From Candidatus Bathyarchaeota archaeon (GTDB lineage Archaea; Thermoproteota; Bathyarchaeia; Bathyarchaeales; Bathycorpusculaceae): a DNA stretch of 64,000 bases. Positions 15,385 to 24,582 of the stretch are shown here, in pieces. The stretch lies in the NCBI GenBank assembly GCA_026014465.1, contig JAOZID010000010.1:402288-466287 (forward strand), read 5' to 3'. Position numbers and translations under genes: made by a program. Within the stretch, counting starts at the first letter, position 1. Every line of letters starts with the position of its first letter. Under the pieces are notes generated by a model. That model was not told the origin of the DNA and did not search any database. It worked only from the letters and a program-made list of their open reading frames with translations.

Positions 15385-16395
15385 ATGGCTATAGAATTTG
15401 GTGACCTTATAGTTAATATCTTGATAATTAGCGCCTCGTTTGTTGTTTTGAACTATGCAAGCAGCCTCACCATCGGAAACGCTGTAAAGGTAGCAACTGC
15501 TACGCGCCTAGGAAAAACCGCTGTTGGTTTTAGTTTGCTTGCATTTTCGACGTCGTTGCCTGAGTTAACCGTGGCTGTTAACGCTGCGCTTTCGGGCGGC
15601 GCGCCCATATCAGTAGGAAACGCGTTGGGCTCAAACATCGTTAACATCTGCGTCGTGGTCGGTTTAGCCGCGCTTGTCTTGTTTTTCAAACGCAAAAAAA
15701 TGCCCAGCGCATCCAACTTAGTTCCAGAATTCGCAAAGTCAGAGCTAAACAGCATATACTTTGGGTTACTGGTCTCCTCCATGATACCGCTCGTGTTGAT
15801 TTACATTAGCGAAGCCACATGGGTTGTAGGGTTTATCCTGATTTCTATTTTCGTGGTTTACATGTACAACATGTCCAAGGTTAGACTGCCAACTGACGAA
15901 AACTCGGAAGCCACTCCCTCAGAGGGAAAGTCAAAACTAAAACGCTATGGGCTGCTGACAATTGTGGGTGCTTTGGGCGTAGTAGCAAGCGCGCATTTTC
16001 TTGTGGACTCCGCAGTTTCAATAGCTCAGGGCGCAGGCATTCCCCAAACGGTCATAGGCGCAACCATAATCGCGTTTGGAACCAGCCTGCCAGAACTCAC
16101 GATAGATCTAAAAGCATTCAGCAAAGGACAATCCGCGTTGGCGTTTGGAGACATAATCGGCAGCAGCTTCGTAAACATCACCCTCATACTGGGAATCACA
16201 CTCTTCGTACCCGCGCTCATAGGCACACCCATAGTCATGAACATGGCAGCATACCAGAACTTGGTCATATTCTCCATAATCACAAACCTGTTCTTCTGGT
16301 ACTTCATATCCCAAGGAAAACTAACATGGAGAGAAGGAGCATTGTTCCTGATAGTCTATGCCCTGTTCCTAATCACCACGCTGGGAGCGATGTAG
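15385..16395 (+). CDS. CaCA-family sodium/calcium exchanger, YrbG-like
   Basis: The 336-residue membrane protein has the two inverted alpha-repeats of the CaCA family: FSLLAFSTSLPELTV..GNALGSNIVNI near residues 50-90 and TIIAFGTSLPELTIDL..GDIIGSSFVNI near 230-265. The acidic Glu in each SLPEL segment is a cation ligand. About ten membrane helices flank a short charged cytoplasmic loop (PTDENSEATPSEGKSKLKR). It exchanges Ca2+ or another cation against Na+ or H+. GGAGG is 9 bases before the ATG. Confidence 0.92.
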   Translation: MAIEFGDLIVNILIISASFVVLNYASSLTIGNAVKVATATRLGKTAVGFSLLAFSTSLPELTVAVNAALSGGAPISVGNALGSNIVNICVVVGLAALVLFFKRKKMPSASNLVPEFAKSELNSIYFGLLVSSMIPLVLIYISEATWVVGFILISIFVVYMYNMSKVRLPTDENSEATPSEGKSKLKRYGLLTIVGALGVVASAHFLVDSAVSIAQGAGIPQTVIGATIIAFGTSLPELTIDLKAFSKGQSALAFGDIIGSSFVNITLILGITLFVPALIGTPIVMNMAAYQNLVIFSIITNLFFWYFISQGKLTWREGALFLIVYALFLITTLGAM

Positions 16396-16477
16396 CCATA
16401 GAGGGGTAATGAGGTATGGAGCGTAGCGTAATCCCTTTTAAACGCATCAACTAATAATACTACCGAGAAGATTATAC

Positions 16478-17182
16478 ATGCCAGTAGACAAGGTTCCCGA
16501 GAAAAACAGTATCCTGTTCGTGTGGCTCAACAACTACGCTGGAGTCCTGATTAAAACCCCAACGCGAACACTCCTAATAGACCCTGTAGATGTCAAAGCC
16601 CGCAATTTTCCCAAAGTCGACGCGATTTTAATAACTCATGAACACTACGACCACTTAGACCAACGCCTAATAGCCGAGTTTCAGAAAACCACTGGCTGCG
16701 CAGTCATAGCAGACGCCACCTCAATCAAAAGCCTCAAAACAAACCTGTCCTCAAACAAGCTCTACGAAACCAAACCAGGCGACCACATCAAAATCGGTGC
16801 AGTCAACGTCAAATCCGAAAAATGCAACCACAAAGCCGCCGCATCCCCCGTCTCATTCATCATAACCAGCGAAGACGGCGTAAAAATCTTCCACACCGCC
16901 GACAGCATGCCATACCCCGAAATGGTAGACATCGGATTACGAGAAAAACTCGACATCGTATTTTGCACAGTAGGCATTGCACAGGGAACCTCCCCAGAAG
17001 CAGGTTCGGAAATCGCGTGGTTAACCAAACCCAAAGTAGCAATACCGTATCACACGAACTCGGTGGCAAGCCAGAAAAAATTTGCCCAAATCCTTCGCAA
17101 AGACATGCCAAAAACAGCATGTCTCATCCCCGAAGTGAACAAGATTTACCAAATCTCCAAAGGTGAATCCCAAAATGGCTAA
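16478..17182 (+). CDS. MBL-fold metal-dependent hydrolase, UlaG/UPF0173-like
   Basis: The 234-residue protein has the metallo-beta-lactamase metal motif THEHYDHLDQ near residue 53, a later KCNHKAA, HTADS and the closing YHTNS. Length and motif order match the short UlaG-like/UPF0173 hydrolases. The substrate is unknown. Its last codons overlap the start of pyrE by 8 bases, so both genes are on one transcript. Confidence 0.85.
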   Translation: MPVDKVPEKNSILFVWLNNYAGVLIKTPTRTLLIDPVDVKARNFPKVDAILITHEHYDHLDQRLIAEFQKTTGCAVIADATSIKSLKTNLSSNKLYETKPGDHIKIGAVNVKSEKCNHKAAASPVSFIITSEDGVKIFHTADSMPYPEMVDIGLREKLDIVFCTVGIAQGTSPEAGSEIAWLTKPKVAIPYHTNSVASQKKFAQILRKDMPKTACLIPEVNKIYQISKGESQNG

Positions 17183-17810
17183 AACCAAAAAAACCGAAAT
17201 GGCAAAAATCTTAACAAAAATTGATGCCCTGCAATTTGGGCTCTTTGACATGGCAGACGGCAAAGTAAGCCCGTACTACATTGACTTGAGGGTTATTCCT
17301 AGTTTTCCTGACGCCTTCAAAGACATCTGCGCCTTGTACGAGCAGACCATAAAAAAGAAGATAGGGATGAAAAGTTTTGACCGCATCGCAGGCATTCCCT
17401 TGGCGGGTCTTCCTTTTGCCTCGCAGGTGGCGTACAATCTTGGAAAACCGTTCTTGTATGTGCGTAAGGAGGATAAGGGTCAGGGTCGTGAGCGGCGTGT
17501 GGAGGGGGTTTTGGTCAGCGGCGAGCGGGTTTTGCTGGTTGATGATTTGACAACGACGGGGTTGACGTTGGGGCAAGCTGCAGAGTCGGTTAGGGCAGAA
17601 GGCGGCGTAGTCGTCAACGCGGTTTCGCTGCTGGACCGTGAAGAGGGCGCAAAAGAAAAGCTTAACCAAAAAGGCATAGACTTGCAGGCGGTGCTCAAGA
17701 TAAGCGAAGTAGCCAAATCACTCTACGAAATGGGCACCATAGACGAAGAAAGCCTCAACGTGATTATGAAACAAATCAAGAAAAAGAAGGCTAACCAACC
17801 TAAGCGTTAG
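17175..17810 (+). CDS. pyrE: Orotate phosphoribosyltransferase
   Basis: The 211-residue PRTase contains FDMADGKVSPYYIDLR at the start, AGIPLAGLPFASQVAY for the phosphate loop and the PRPP-binding motif VLLVDDLTTTGLTL near residue 120. It makes orotidine monophosphate from orotate and PRPP in pyrimidine synthesis. ATG 17175 is chosen because GGTG lies 8 bases upstream and the earlier GTG has none. The stop TAG overlaps the stop of tbp on the other strand. Confidence 0.95.
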   Translation: MAKTKKTEMAKILTKIDALQFGLFDMADGKVSPYYIDLRVIPSFPDAFKDICALYEQTIKKKIGMKSFDRIAGIPLAGLPFASQVAYNLGKPFLYVRKEDKGQGRERRVEGVLVSGERVLLVDDLTTTGLTLGQAAESVRAEGGVVVNAVSLLDREEGAKEKLNQKGIDLQAVLKISEVAKSLYEMGTIDEESLNVIMKQIKKKKANQPKR

Positions 17811-18373
17811 TCGTAGAAAATCAGGTCTTGCTCTTCCAACAGCTTATGCAACTGCTCAACCGCAACGTACACATACTCTTCCTTTTTAGCACCCGTGCAA
17901 ACGAGTTTGCCGCTTGCAAACAGCAAAATCACAACTTTTGGCTCCGCCATACGGTAAATCAAACCGGGAAACTGTTCAGGCTCATACATGGCTCTGCCCA
18001 AAGTGTAAGCAGCCCTCTCCAAATCAATCATGCCGCCCAAACTTGCCGACGCCACAATATTTTGTATCTTAAGCTCAGGCTTGCTTATGATGATTATACC
18101 GCCTTTCTTGAGTTCCTTGACAACTTTCATGACGGCACGGCGGGCTTCTTTTTCGGATTTTGCGCCTGTGCAAACCATTTTTCCTGAACTAAAAATTAGG
18201 GTGGCGGTTTTGGGTCTTTTTAGCCTAAAAACAAGCCCGGGGAACTGTTCAGGGCGGTATTCTACGCCGGGGTAGCCTTTCACTACGGAGTTGAGGTCTA
18301 CTTTTTGGTTTAAAGTAGCCGAGGCAACTACGTTTTGTATGCTTATGCTGGATTTAGCGGTAGGCGTGGACAT
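17807..18373 (-). CDS. tbp: TATA-box binding protein
   Basis: The 188-residue protein has the two pseudo-symmetric TBP repeats. Each contains the hallmark sequence: IQNVVASATL..YRPEQFPGLVFRLKRPK..FSSGKMVCTGAKS and IQNIVASASL..YEPEQFPGLIYRMAEPK..FASGKLVCTGAKK. It is the general factor that recognises archaeal promoters. Its own promoter appears to be CTATTTAATAC about 30 bases upstream of the ATG, giving a very short or no leader. Its TAA and the TAG of pyrE share the bases TTAG. Confidence 0.98.
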   Translation of the reverse strand: MSTPTAKSSISIQNVVASATLNQKVDLNSVVKGYPGVEYRPEQFPGLVFRLKRPKTATLIFSSGKMVCTGAKSEKEARRAVMKVVKELKKGGIIIISKPELKIQNIVASASLGGMIDLERAAYTLGRAMYEPEQFPGLIYRMAEPKVVILLFASGKLVCTGAKKEEYVYVAVEQLHKLLEEQDLIFYD

Positions 18374-18434
18374 GCTTTAAATCAACTGTGATTATTTGTA
18401 TTAAATAGGCTTTGTTAATAAATACATCTAATTG

Positions 18435-19163
18435 TTACGACTCCGAAGAAACCGTGTTGCGCTCATCTACACCTGCTTTTCTGCTCCTCATCAAAGGCAA
18501 CACAAACTCTGCAATCACCAACAAAATAATAAGCAAAATAATCACAGGCACCACAATAACCAAATTGTTTAAACCAAAAAAGCTACGCGCAAAAATGGCC
18601 AAATGCCCAACCCAAGGTATGCGCAAAATTACCTTGCCGTAGATGTAATCTTCTGAAACCGCGCCGTTGTAGGTGCTGGTGGAGTCTGTGGGGCTAGAAC
18701 GCCAGTTATCGTAGTAAGCAGGGTCAGAGACAACAGGCCAACTGTAGCGGGGATTACCATCGCCTTTAGTGTAAAAATATAGTGTTCCGTTCACTTCTAC
18801 GCTTTCAGTTATGCGGTGCACAATTTTTGCGTAGGGGTCATTTTCAGGTCTGTCAGGGCGTTGAAAGACGATAACGTCGCTGTCGGGATAGTCAACTTTG
18901 AGGTCTTTTGGGTCTACGCCTTGGATGATTATTAGGTCCCCGATGTGCAGGGTGTGGTCAAAAGGATGGGTCCAACCGTCACAGGCACCACCGTACGGGA
19001 TACACATGCTGCCGCTTACTACGGCTAAAGCAGGAGGAATATCAGTGTTCAAAGCTAACTGGGAACCATACCAGAAACCGAAAACGATGCCCACGATTAA
19101 GAGGATGACAGTTACTGTTTGGAAGTAGTCGTTTTTCCATAGGCGCTTTATGGGGGCAGTCAA
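18435..19163 (-). CDS. Signal peptidase I, archaeal Sec11 type (copy 1)
   Basis: The 242-residue membrane protease has an N-terminal membrane helix (about residues 18-35), the catalytic serine in VVSGSMCIPYG near residue 52, and AKIVHRITE near residue 112, where His replaces the bacterial Lys as the general base. A second helix near the C-terminus (about 198-222) anchors it. It removes signal peptides outside the membrane. The start is TTG at 19163 with GGAGGAAG upstream. It is about 45% similar by eye to the next gene, indicating tandem duplication. Confidence 0.9.
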   Translation of the reverse strand: MTAPIKRLWKNDYFQTVTVILLIVGIVFGFWYGSQLALNTDIPPALAVVSGSMCIPYGGACDGWTHPFDHTLHIGDLIIIQGVDPKDLKVDYPDSDVIVFQRPDRPENDPYAKIVHRITESVEVNGTLYFYTKGDGNPRYSWPVVSDPAYYDNWRSSPTDSTSTYNGAVSEDYIYGKVILRIPWVGHLAIFARSFFGLNNLVIVVPVIILLIILLVIAEFVLPLMRSRKAGVDERNTVSSES

Positions 19164-19221
19164 GCTGTAGCTTCCTCCTCGATGTTTATGGTCTTGTAAG
19201 GGATAGGTTACGTTTTAAAAG

Positions 19222-19911
19222 TTACCTGTGAAGAGCTGTTTCAGACAGATTTTGCGGTGGTGACCTTTGTTTTTTGATGAGGGGCAAGATGAACTCGTAG
19301 GTTATAAGCAGGACAATGAGCAACGCGATTATGGGCATGGCTAGGTATTTGTAGTTTCCAGCAAAGACGCTTTGTGTGAAAAGTGCTATGTGCCCAATCC
19401 AAGGTATGCGCATGGAAACTTTGCCTACGACAAGGTCTTGGCTAACAGAACCTTGTGGAATGCTGGTGTTGCTGGAGTACCAATGGTCATACATGTAAGG
19501 CTGCACAGGGTCAGGCCAGCTGACAGGAGGATTGCCATCGCCTTTAGTGTAGAAGTATCTTATGTCGTTGAGTTGGGTTTCAGCGGTTATGCGGTGGACT
19601 ATAAGCTCGTCGGTTCTGCTGGGGTTATGAAAGACGATAACGTCGCTGTTGGGGTAATCTGCGTTGAGGGTTGCGGGGTCAACAGGCTGGATAAGCAGTA
19701 TATCGCCTACGTGCAGGGTACGGTCAAAGGGGTGAGTCCAACCGTCACAGGCACCACCGTATGGAATGCACATGCTGCCGCTTGGGACTACAGCGATGAA
19801 CCCAGAGGTCTCAGCCACGTAAAAGCCAACGATAAGCACCAAAAACAAAGCGACTGTAACGCCTGTCTGGAAATAATCGTTCTTACAGATTCTCTTGATT
19901 GTAGCGGTCAA
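19222..19911 (-). CDS. Signal peptidase I, archaeal Sec11 type (copy 2)
   Basis: A 229-residue paralogue of the neighbouring peptidase with the same layout: N-terminal helix, VVPSGSMCIPYGGACDGWTHPFD with the catalytic Ser, LIVHRITAE with the catalytic His, and a C-terminal helix. The segment SGSMCIPYGGACDGWTHPFD is identical in both copies. The start is TTG at 19911 with AAAGGAGG at ideal distance. The copies may have different substrates or simply raise dosage. Confidence 0.9.
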   Translation of the reverse strand: MTATIKRICKNDYFQTGVTVALFLVLIVGFYVAETSGFIAVVPSGSMCIPYGGACDGWTHPFDRTLHVGDILLIQPVDPATLNADYPNSDVIVFHNPSRTDELIVHRITAETQLNDIRYFYTKGDGNPPVSWPDPVQPYMYDHWYSSNTSIPQGSVSQDLVVGKVSMRIPWIGHIALFTQSVFAGNYKYLAMPIIALLIVLLITYEFILPLIKKQRSPPQNLSETALHR

Positions 19912-20051
19912 ACCCTGCCTCCTTTGAGATTATAGAGCAGTCTTGTTGGAGGTAGAACTTGACGCTTTAATACTTTACCAATATCGAAAACAAACTCAAA
20001 CCAAAAACAAAAGGGAGGGTTGGGAGAAGCAAACGAAAGCCAGTTACGCCG

Positions 20052-20222
20052 TTAGATTTTTTGTTTACTAAGTACTTCGCGGAAGGTTGCGTGACATTTG
20101 GGGCATTCAAAAAGCCCGATTTCAAGCTGCATTCTTTTTCCAGCCTTGTCTGGTCTGCCAGCCATTTTCCAGGTCTTCTTTGGTTGAGCAACTTCAGTGT
20201 TACATTTTGGACATTTGCCCAT
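20052..20222 (-). CDS. Small zinc-ribbon protein, 56 residues
   Basis: A short gene that encodes MGKCPKCNTEV at the start and LFECPKCHATFREVL near the end. The two CPxC knuckles define a zinc ribbon, linked by a basic stretch (PKKTWKMAGRPDKAGKRM). GAGG lies 8 bases before the ATG at 20222. Its length and high Lys/Arg content suggest a nucleic acid or ribosome-associated protein, but the family function is unknown to me. The gene stands alone, with a TATA-like GATATATG about 80 bases upstream on its strand. Confidence 0.75.
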   Translation of the reverse strand: MGKCPKCNTEVAQPKKTWKMAGRPDKAGKRMQLEIGLFECPKCHATFREVLSKQKI

Positions 20223-20443
20223 TTTAAGTTCCTCTAATAATAACTATGCATGTTTCACATGACGGAAAATAAAAAACTTGTCCATAAGTTCAAATCGAAA
20301 ACACATATATCGCAACACTCAAAATTAACATGAAACAGTGCAAAAACGTTGGAGCCTAACAAAAACAGGCAAGCATACAGTAAACAAAATAAACGCAAAC
20401 CCCGCAAAGAAACCACGCAAAAACATCAAGTTTAGGAAACAAA

Positions 20444-20480
20444 CTCCCACAAAAAACAAAGAAAAAACCTCATCCACACA
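20444..20480 (-). terminator. U-rich 3' end of the Lhr helicase gene
   Basis: Reading the minus strand after the stop at 20488 gives GGTTTTTTCTTTGTTTTTTG, two T6 runs close together and no hairpin. This is a typical archaeal termination signal. Confidence 0.5.
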
Positions 20481-20487
20481 CGGAAAA

Positions 20488-23364
20488 TCAGCGAAAACGT
20501 TTGCTCAAGGCTTTGCGCTCTGCCTCAAGAACCAACTCATAAAAGCCCGCGTTCAGCTTGGGTTCCTGTTCAAGCACCTTGGCGGCGTCGGAGGCTTTTA
20601 CTTTTCTACCGCTCAAAGCAACGGCGGCGGGCTTGCCATATTTCCCAATTACCTGCGCGGTCTGCATTGCCCAGTCACGCAGTTTCTCTTCGTCCTTTGT
20701 GAGCTTTTGCCCCTTCTTAACCACCAACGGCTCCGCACGTTCCTCAGTAACCTTTAGCAGCCCCAACTCAGAGGAGCCACAACATGGACACTTAGGCACA
20801 TCAGGCAAATCCTTGAGGCGAATCGAATCCAAATAATCCCAGCAACGCGTACAAACAAACGTGCCCGTTTCATCCAAAAGCCGCGCCTTAGCCGATTCCA
20901 CCAGAACCACGCGCATGCGTTCAGGCGGGATAAGGTCGGTTTTCATGCTTACCCGTTCAATGCCTGTTCGCGCAACGGGCGTGGCGTTGCCTTGGTTGTC
21001 TACGGCTACAAAGTGGATTTCGCCGTTTTTCATCTGCTTGAGGACTCGGACTAGGTCGTCGGCGTCAAGGTCTTTGGTGAAGACTTCTTTTAGTCCTTCT
21101 TCGTAGATGGGGGTGCCTTCGAAGCTGGTGATTAGTTTTTGCAGGCTTACGTTGCTAAAGTCTGCCCATTTTTTGAGGGCTCCAAAGCGTCGGGCTACGT
21201 GTATGACGCGGCGTTTGAAGAGCCCAGTTTTTACGGTGGAGCGTAGCAGGGTCTGTTTGATTGCCTGCTCGGAGAGCTCTTTGATTTCGTTGAAAACCCC
21301 AACGAGCCGCGTGGCGTCTGCGTTGCCTAAGGTCTGTACGAATATGCGGTAGGGGTCGTGCTGTACGACTATGCCAAAACCCAGCTTCTCCGAGAGTACT
21401 TGCCCTAGCAGTTGGGAGAGGGCACGGTTGGTTAGGGAGCCAAAGTTGGTGTGGATTATAACAAATTCGGTCCAGCCCTCAAACACGAGGCGGTTTGGCG
21501 TAGGAACAGGAATGCCCAGCTGCACTTGCTCTGCGGTTTCGGTTAACGCCCGCTGGATAGTCTCGGGTTTAGCGGGGTAACGCTCACCAAGTAGTATGCT
21601 GACCTGCTCAACCGAGGTGCCGCTTTGCAGTTTCTCCTCCACAAAACCACGTATCCAAGCCAGCTCCTGCGCGATTTCGTAGGGAACAGGAATTTCTTCG
21701 CCTATCCAGCTTGGGATGGAACCTGAAGGGTCATTTACTGAGCGCACGTAAACTTTGTCGTCGGTGGTGTGCACGATTTGCCAGGGGCTGCCGCGTATGA
21801 TGAATTTAGTGCCTGCTTTGCCGTATTCTGCCATGAAAGCTTCGTCAAGAACGCCAATGCTGCTATCAGAAGCCTGGTCGATAACAAGGAACTGTTTTTC
21901 TTCGGGAATCATGCTCAAGTTGTCAAAGTAGTATTCGAAAAGCGCCTTGCTCTTAGACGGCTTCAAAACAACCTGGTCTTCAAAAGACGCCCAAGCCAAC
22001 CGCGGAAAACGCCCATGCATATACTTGAGAACCTTCTCGACTTCCTCCATGGTTAGGTTTTCGTAGGGGTAGGCGTTCTTGTAGACTTGCAGGATTTCGT
22101 TGAAGGATAAGCGTCGGGTTTTCAAAAGCAGCCCTGCAACCTGATGGGTCAGGGCATCGTAGGGTTTGGGCGGTACCGTTACGGGCTCGAGTTCTTCGTT
22201 GAGGGCTCGGCGGGCTATGACCATCGCTTCTAAGACGTCGTCGGAGTCCATTCCTATGATTATGCCTTGTGCGGTGTGTCCGTAGGTGTGGCCTGCCCTG
22301 CCCACGCGTTGAATTAGCCGTGTGACTTGGCGGGGGCTCATGTACTGGATAACAAGGTCGATGCGTCCAACGTCTATGCCCAGTTCAAGGCTGCTGGTTG
22401 CTATGAGCCCTTTGAGTTCGCCGCGTTTGAGTCCTGATTCTGCGGCTATGCGGCTGGGTTTGGCGAGGCTGCCGTGGTGGATGCTAATGGGAAAGTTCAT
22501 GTCCCAGACTTTGATTCGGCTCGCCAGCACCTCACTAATCGAGCGCGTGTTCGTGAAAAGCAAAACCGACTTGTGATTGCTCATGTAATCGCGAATAACC
22601 CTAAGCCTAGCCGCCACTTCAGGATGCGTGTACAGCTTCTCCGCCAAACGCACATCCTCCTCATCGGGTTTAGGATACAAAACCTCAAGCTTTACCATCT
22701 TCGCCACAGAAACCCTCACAATATCCACGGGACGCTGGTCCCCAACTAAGAACTCTGCGACTTTGTCGGGCGTCCCAATGGTTGCGGATAGGCCTATCAT
22801 TTGGAAGTTTTTGCCTTTGAGGTCACGCAGCCGCTCCAGGGCTAGGGAGAGTTGGCTGCCGCGTTTGCTATCCGATAGTTCGTGGACTTCGTCGATTATC
22901 ATCCATTGCAGGCTTTGCAGGTGCTGGCGAAGGAGCCATCCTGAAAGCATGGACTGCAGTGTTTCGGGCGTGGTTATTAGGATGTCGGGGGGGCTGCGGG
23001 ATTGTCGGGTGCGTTCTTTGGCTTCGGTGTCGCCGTGGCGAACTGCCAAGCGTATGTCAAGGTTGTTGCACCACCATTCGAGCCGTTCAAGCATGTCACG
23101 GTTCAAAGCCCTAAGCGGCGTGACGTAGAGCACTTTGATTCCGGGGGTTCGCGGCGCCTGAAGCAGCAGACTTAGCACGGGCAAAAAAGCCGCCTCAGTC
23201 TTCCCAGTAGCAGTGGGAGAAATCAAAAGGACATTCTTGCCTGCCAAAATTTTAGGAATAACCTTTTCTTGGGGCTCCGTAGGCTTCTTGAAGCCCTTCT
23301 GCTCCACAAGCCTTCGCACCGGCTTAACAAGCAACTCAAAAACATTCTCAGAAACGTCTTCCAA
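20488..23364 (-). CDS. lhr: Lhr-family ATP-dependent helicase
   Basis: The 958-residue superfamily 2 helicase carries the Q motif/Walker A SPTATGKTEAAF near residue 50, DEVHEL (motif II) near 158, GLSAT (motif III) and the RecA2 motif QRVGRAGH near 350. A winged-helix and an Lhr-specific C-terminal region follow. Near residues 855-880 a four-cysteine zinc finger (CTRCWDYL..KCPCCGSS) is present, as in archaeal aLhr2-type proteins. Lhr unwinds DNA and DNA-RNA hybrids in repair. The start is TTG at 23364 with AGGT upstream. Confidence 0.93.
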   Translation of the reverse strand: MEDVSENVFELLVKPVRRLVEQKGFKKPTEPQEKVIPKILAGKNVLLISPTATGKTEAAFLPVLSLLLQAPRTPGIKVLYVTPLRALNRDMLERLEWWCNNLDIRLAVRHGDTEAKERTRQSRSPPDILITTPETLQSMLSGWLLRQHLQSLQWMIIDEVHELSDSKRGSQLSLALERLRDLKGKNFQMIGLSATIGTPDKVAEFLVGDQRPVDIVRVSVAKMVKLEVLYPKPDEEDVRLAEKLYTHPEVAARLRVIRDYMSNHKSVLLFTNTRSISEVLASRIKVWDMNFPISIHHGSLAKPSRIAAESGLKRGELKGLIATSSLELGIDVGRIDLVIQYMSPRQVTRLIQRVGRAGHTYGHTAQGIIIGMDSDDVLEAMVIARRALNEELEPVTVPPKPYDALTHQVAGLLLKTRRLSFNEILQVYKNAYPYENLTMEEVEKVLKYMHGRFPRLAWASFEDQVVLKPSKSKALFEYYFDNLSMIPEEKQFLVIDQASDSSIGVLDEAFMAEYGKAGTKFIIRGSPWQIVHTTDDKVYVRSVNDPSGSIPSWIGEEIPVPYEIAQELAWIRGFVEEKLQSGTSVEQVSILLGERYPAKPETIQRALTETAEQVQLGIPVPTPNRLVFEGWTEFVIIHTNFGSLTNRALSQLLGQVLSEKLGFGIVVQHDPYRIFVQTLGNADATRLVGVFNEIKELSEQAIKQTLLRSTVKTGLFKRRVIHVARRFGALKKWADFSNVSLQKLITSFEGTPIYEEGLKEVFTKDLDADDLVRVLKQMKNGEIHFVAVDNQGNATPVARTGIERVSMKTDLIPPERMRVVLVESAKARLLDETGTFVCTRCWDYLDSIRLKDLPDVPKCPCCGSSELGLLKVTEERAEPLVVKKGQKLTKDEEKLRDWAMQTAQVIGKYGKPAAVALSGRKVKASDAAKVLEQEPKLNAGFYELVLEAERKALSKRFR

Positions 23365-23512
23365 GATGGGTTTACCTATTATACGTTAACAACACTAAGC
23401 AAGATGTCTAACGTAAAAGCATTTTGGAACAAAAACGTACAATCTGCAAAACACCCCAACCACATAACCATCCACACCTACCCCATCCAAACTAAACACC
23501 ACAAACCCAAAA

Positions 23513-23578
23513 CCAGACCCCCCTCCCCCCTTTTCTGCATACAAATAAAACCAGCAACCAAACAGACGACAAACAGGC
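23513..23578 (+). repeat. Dispersed C-rich intergenic repeat, copy C
   Basis: CCAGAC, CCCCCTCCCCCC, TTTTCTGCATACAAATAAAA and CCAGCAACCAAACAGACG follow in the same order as in the copies at 30385 and (reversed) 11039. It lies between the divergent Lhr gene and the gene at 23670. A/C-rich sequence precedes it. Confidence 0.6.
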
Positions 23579-23669
23579 GCGTTGCGGGGGGATAGGCGGG
23601 TTCACCGTAACTTTTTAAGTGCATGGTAGGGAGTATTGGGTAAGGCAGTTAGTACGTTAGGTGATTGTA

Positions 23670-23996
23670 TTGGAGATTAGTCGCAAGAAGATGCGTGAAG
23701 AGGTTCTTGATCGGGTTAAGTATGTTAAGACGTGTGTTATGGCGCGTGAGTTGTGTTTGTTGGTGCGAACGAATCGGGCGGTGTTGGAGCCAAAGGATGT
23801 GGAGGATATTTGCAGGTATGTTGCGGGTTTGTGCAAGGAGGAAGGATGCATTGAACCTAGCGGTCTTTGTTTGAAGGCATCTAAGGCAGTAGGGTCAGGC
23901 GATGAAGAGAAATACTTGGATTTGTGTGCTCAAAGCTGTGTCAAATGCGGAGAAGCCCGAAGACCCACGGCTAAAAGAAACGCCTACGTCGCCTAA
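23670..23996 (+). CDS. Hypothetical cysteine-rich protein
   Basis: I do not recognise this 108-residue protein. It has eight cysteines in pairs of irregular spacing (CVMARELC, ICRYVAGLCKEEGC, LCAQSCVKC), the last three resembling half of a metal site. It is otherwise helical and charged. TTG at 23670 is used because GGTG precedes it at the right distance; GTG at 23661 is also in frame. It stands alone between Lhr (divergent) and the methyltransferase gene. Confidence 0.55.
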   Translation: MEISRKKMREEVLDRVKYVKTCVMARELCLLVRTNRAVLEPKDVEDICRYVAGLCKEEGCIEPSGLCLKASKAVGSGDEEKYLDLCAQSCVKCGEARRPTAKRNAYVA

Positions 23997-24058
23997 ACGG
24001 GCTTGCGTAAAACTTAAACATCAAACAGGGCATAAGTGAAAAACAGGACGAAGCGTCA

Positions 24059-24535
24059 ATGTTTATTGCCCCTTTTGTACCCAGCCCAGTACCAGTTGTT
24101 AGGTACATGTTAAAGCTGGCGGAGCTGAAAAAAGGTGAAGTTCTTTTCGATTTAGGTTCAGGTGACGGACGAGCAGTCATCATGGCGGCTAAAACGTTTG
24201 GAGCCAAAGCAGTAGGCATCGAAATGCGAGAAGACCTAGCCAAGCGGGCAATGAACGTCATACACGAAAACAAACTCGACGACCGCGTCACCATCATAAA
24301 CGCCGACATATTCAACGCCGACATCGCGTTGGCAGACGTTGTTTTCCTGTACTTAACCACCAGCGCCAACGAAAAAATCAAACCCAAACTTGAAGCCCAA
24401 CTAAAACCTGGCGTACGCGTTATCAGCCACGACTACGAAATAACAGGCTGGAACCCCCTAAAAACAGAAAAATTCGTAGAAAACCAAGCAAAAGGCTACC
24501 CTGCACACACAATATACCTCTACCAAAAACCCTAA
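24059..24535 (+). CDS. Class I SAM methyltransferase, aKMT-like protein-lysine methyltransferase
   Basis: The 158-residue Rossmann-fold enzyme starts FVPSPVPVVRYMLKLAELKKGEVLFDLGSGDGR; the last six residues are the SAM-binding motif I. The layout, length, the VISHDYEITGWNP segment and the YLYQK ending agree closely with the archaeal lysine methyltransferase aKMT described in Sulfolobus, which methylates surface lysines of many proteins. Substrate assignment here rests on this family resemblance. No operon partner is obvious. Confidence 0.8.
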   Translation: MFIAPFVPSPVPVVRYMLKLAELKKGEVLFDLGSGDGRAVIMAAKTFGAKAVGIEMREDLAKRAMNVIHENKLDDRVTIINADIFNADIALADVVFLYLTTSANEKIKPKLEAQLKPGVRVISHDYEITGWNPLKTEKFVENQAKGYPAHTIYLYQKP

Positions 24536-24582
24536 CTGCCTGCAAAAGCCTTTAAACCGCCGCTGCTGCCCTACAAAGGGAG

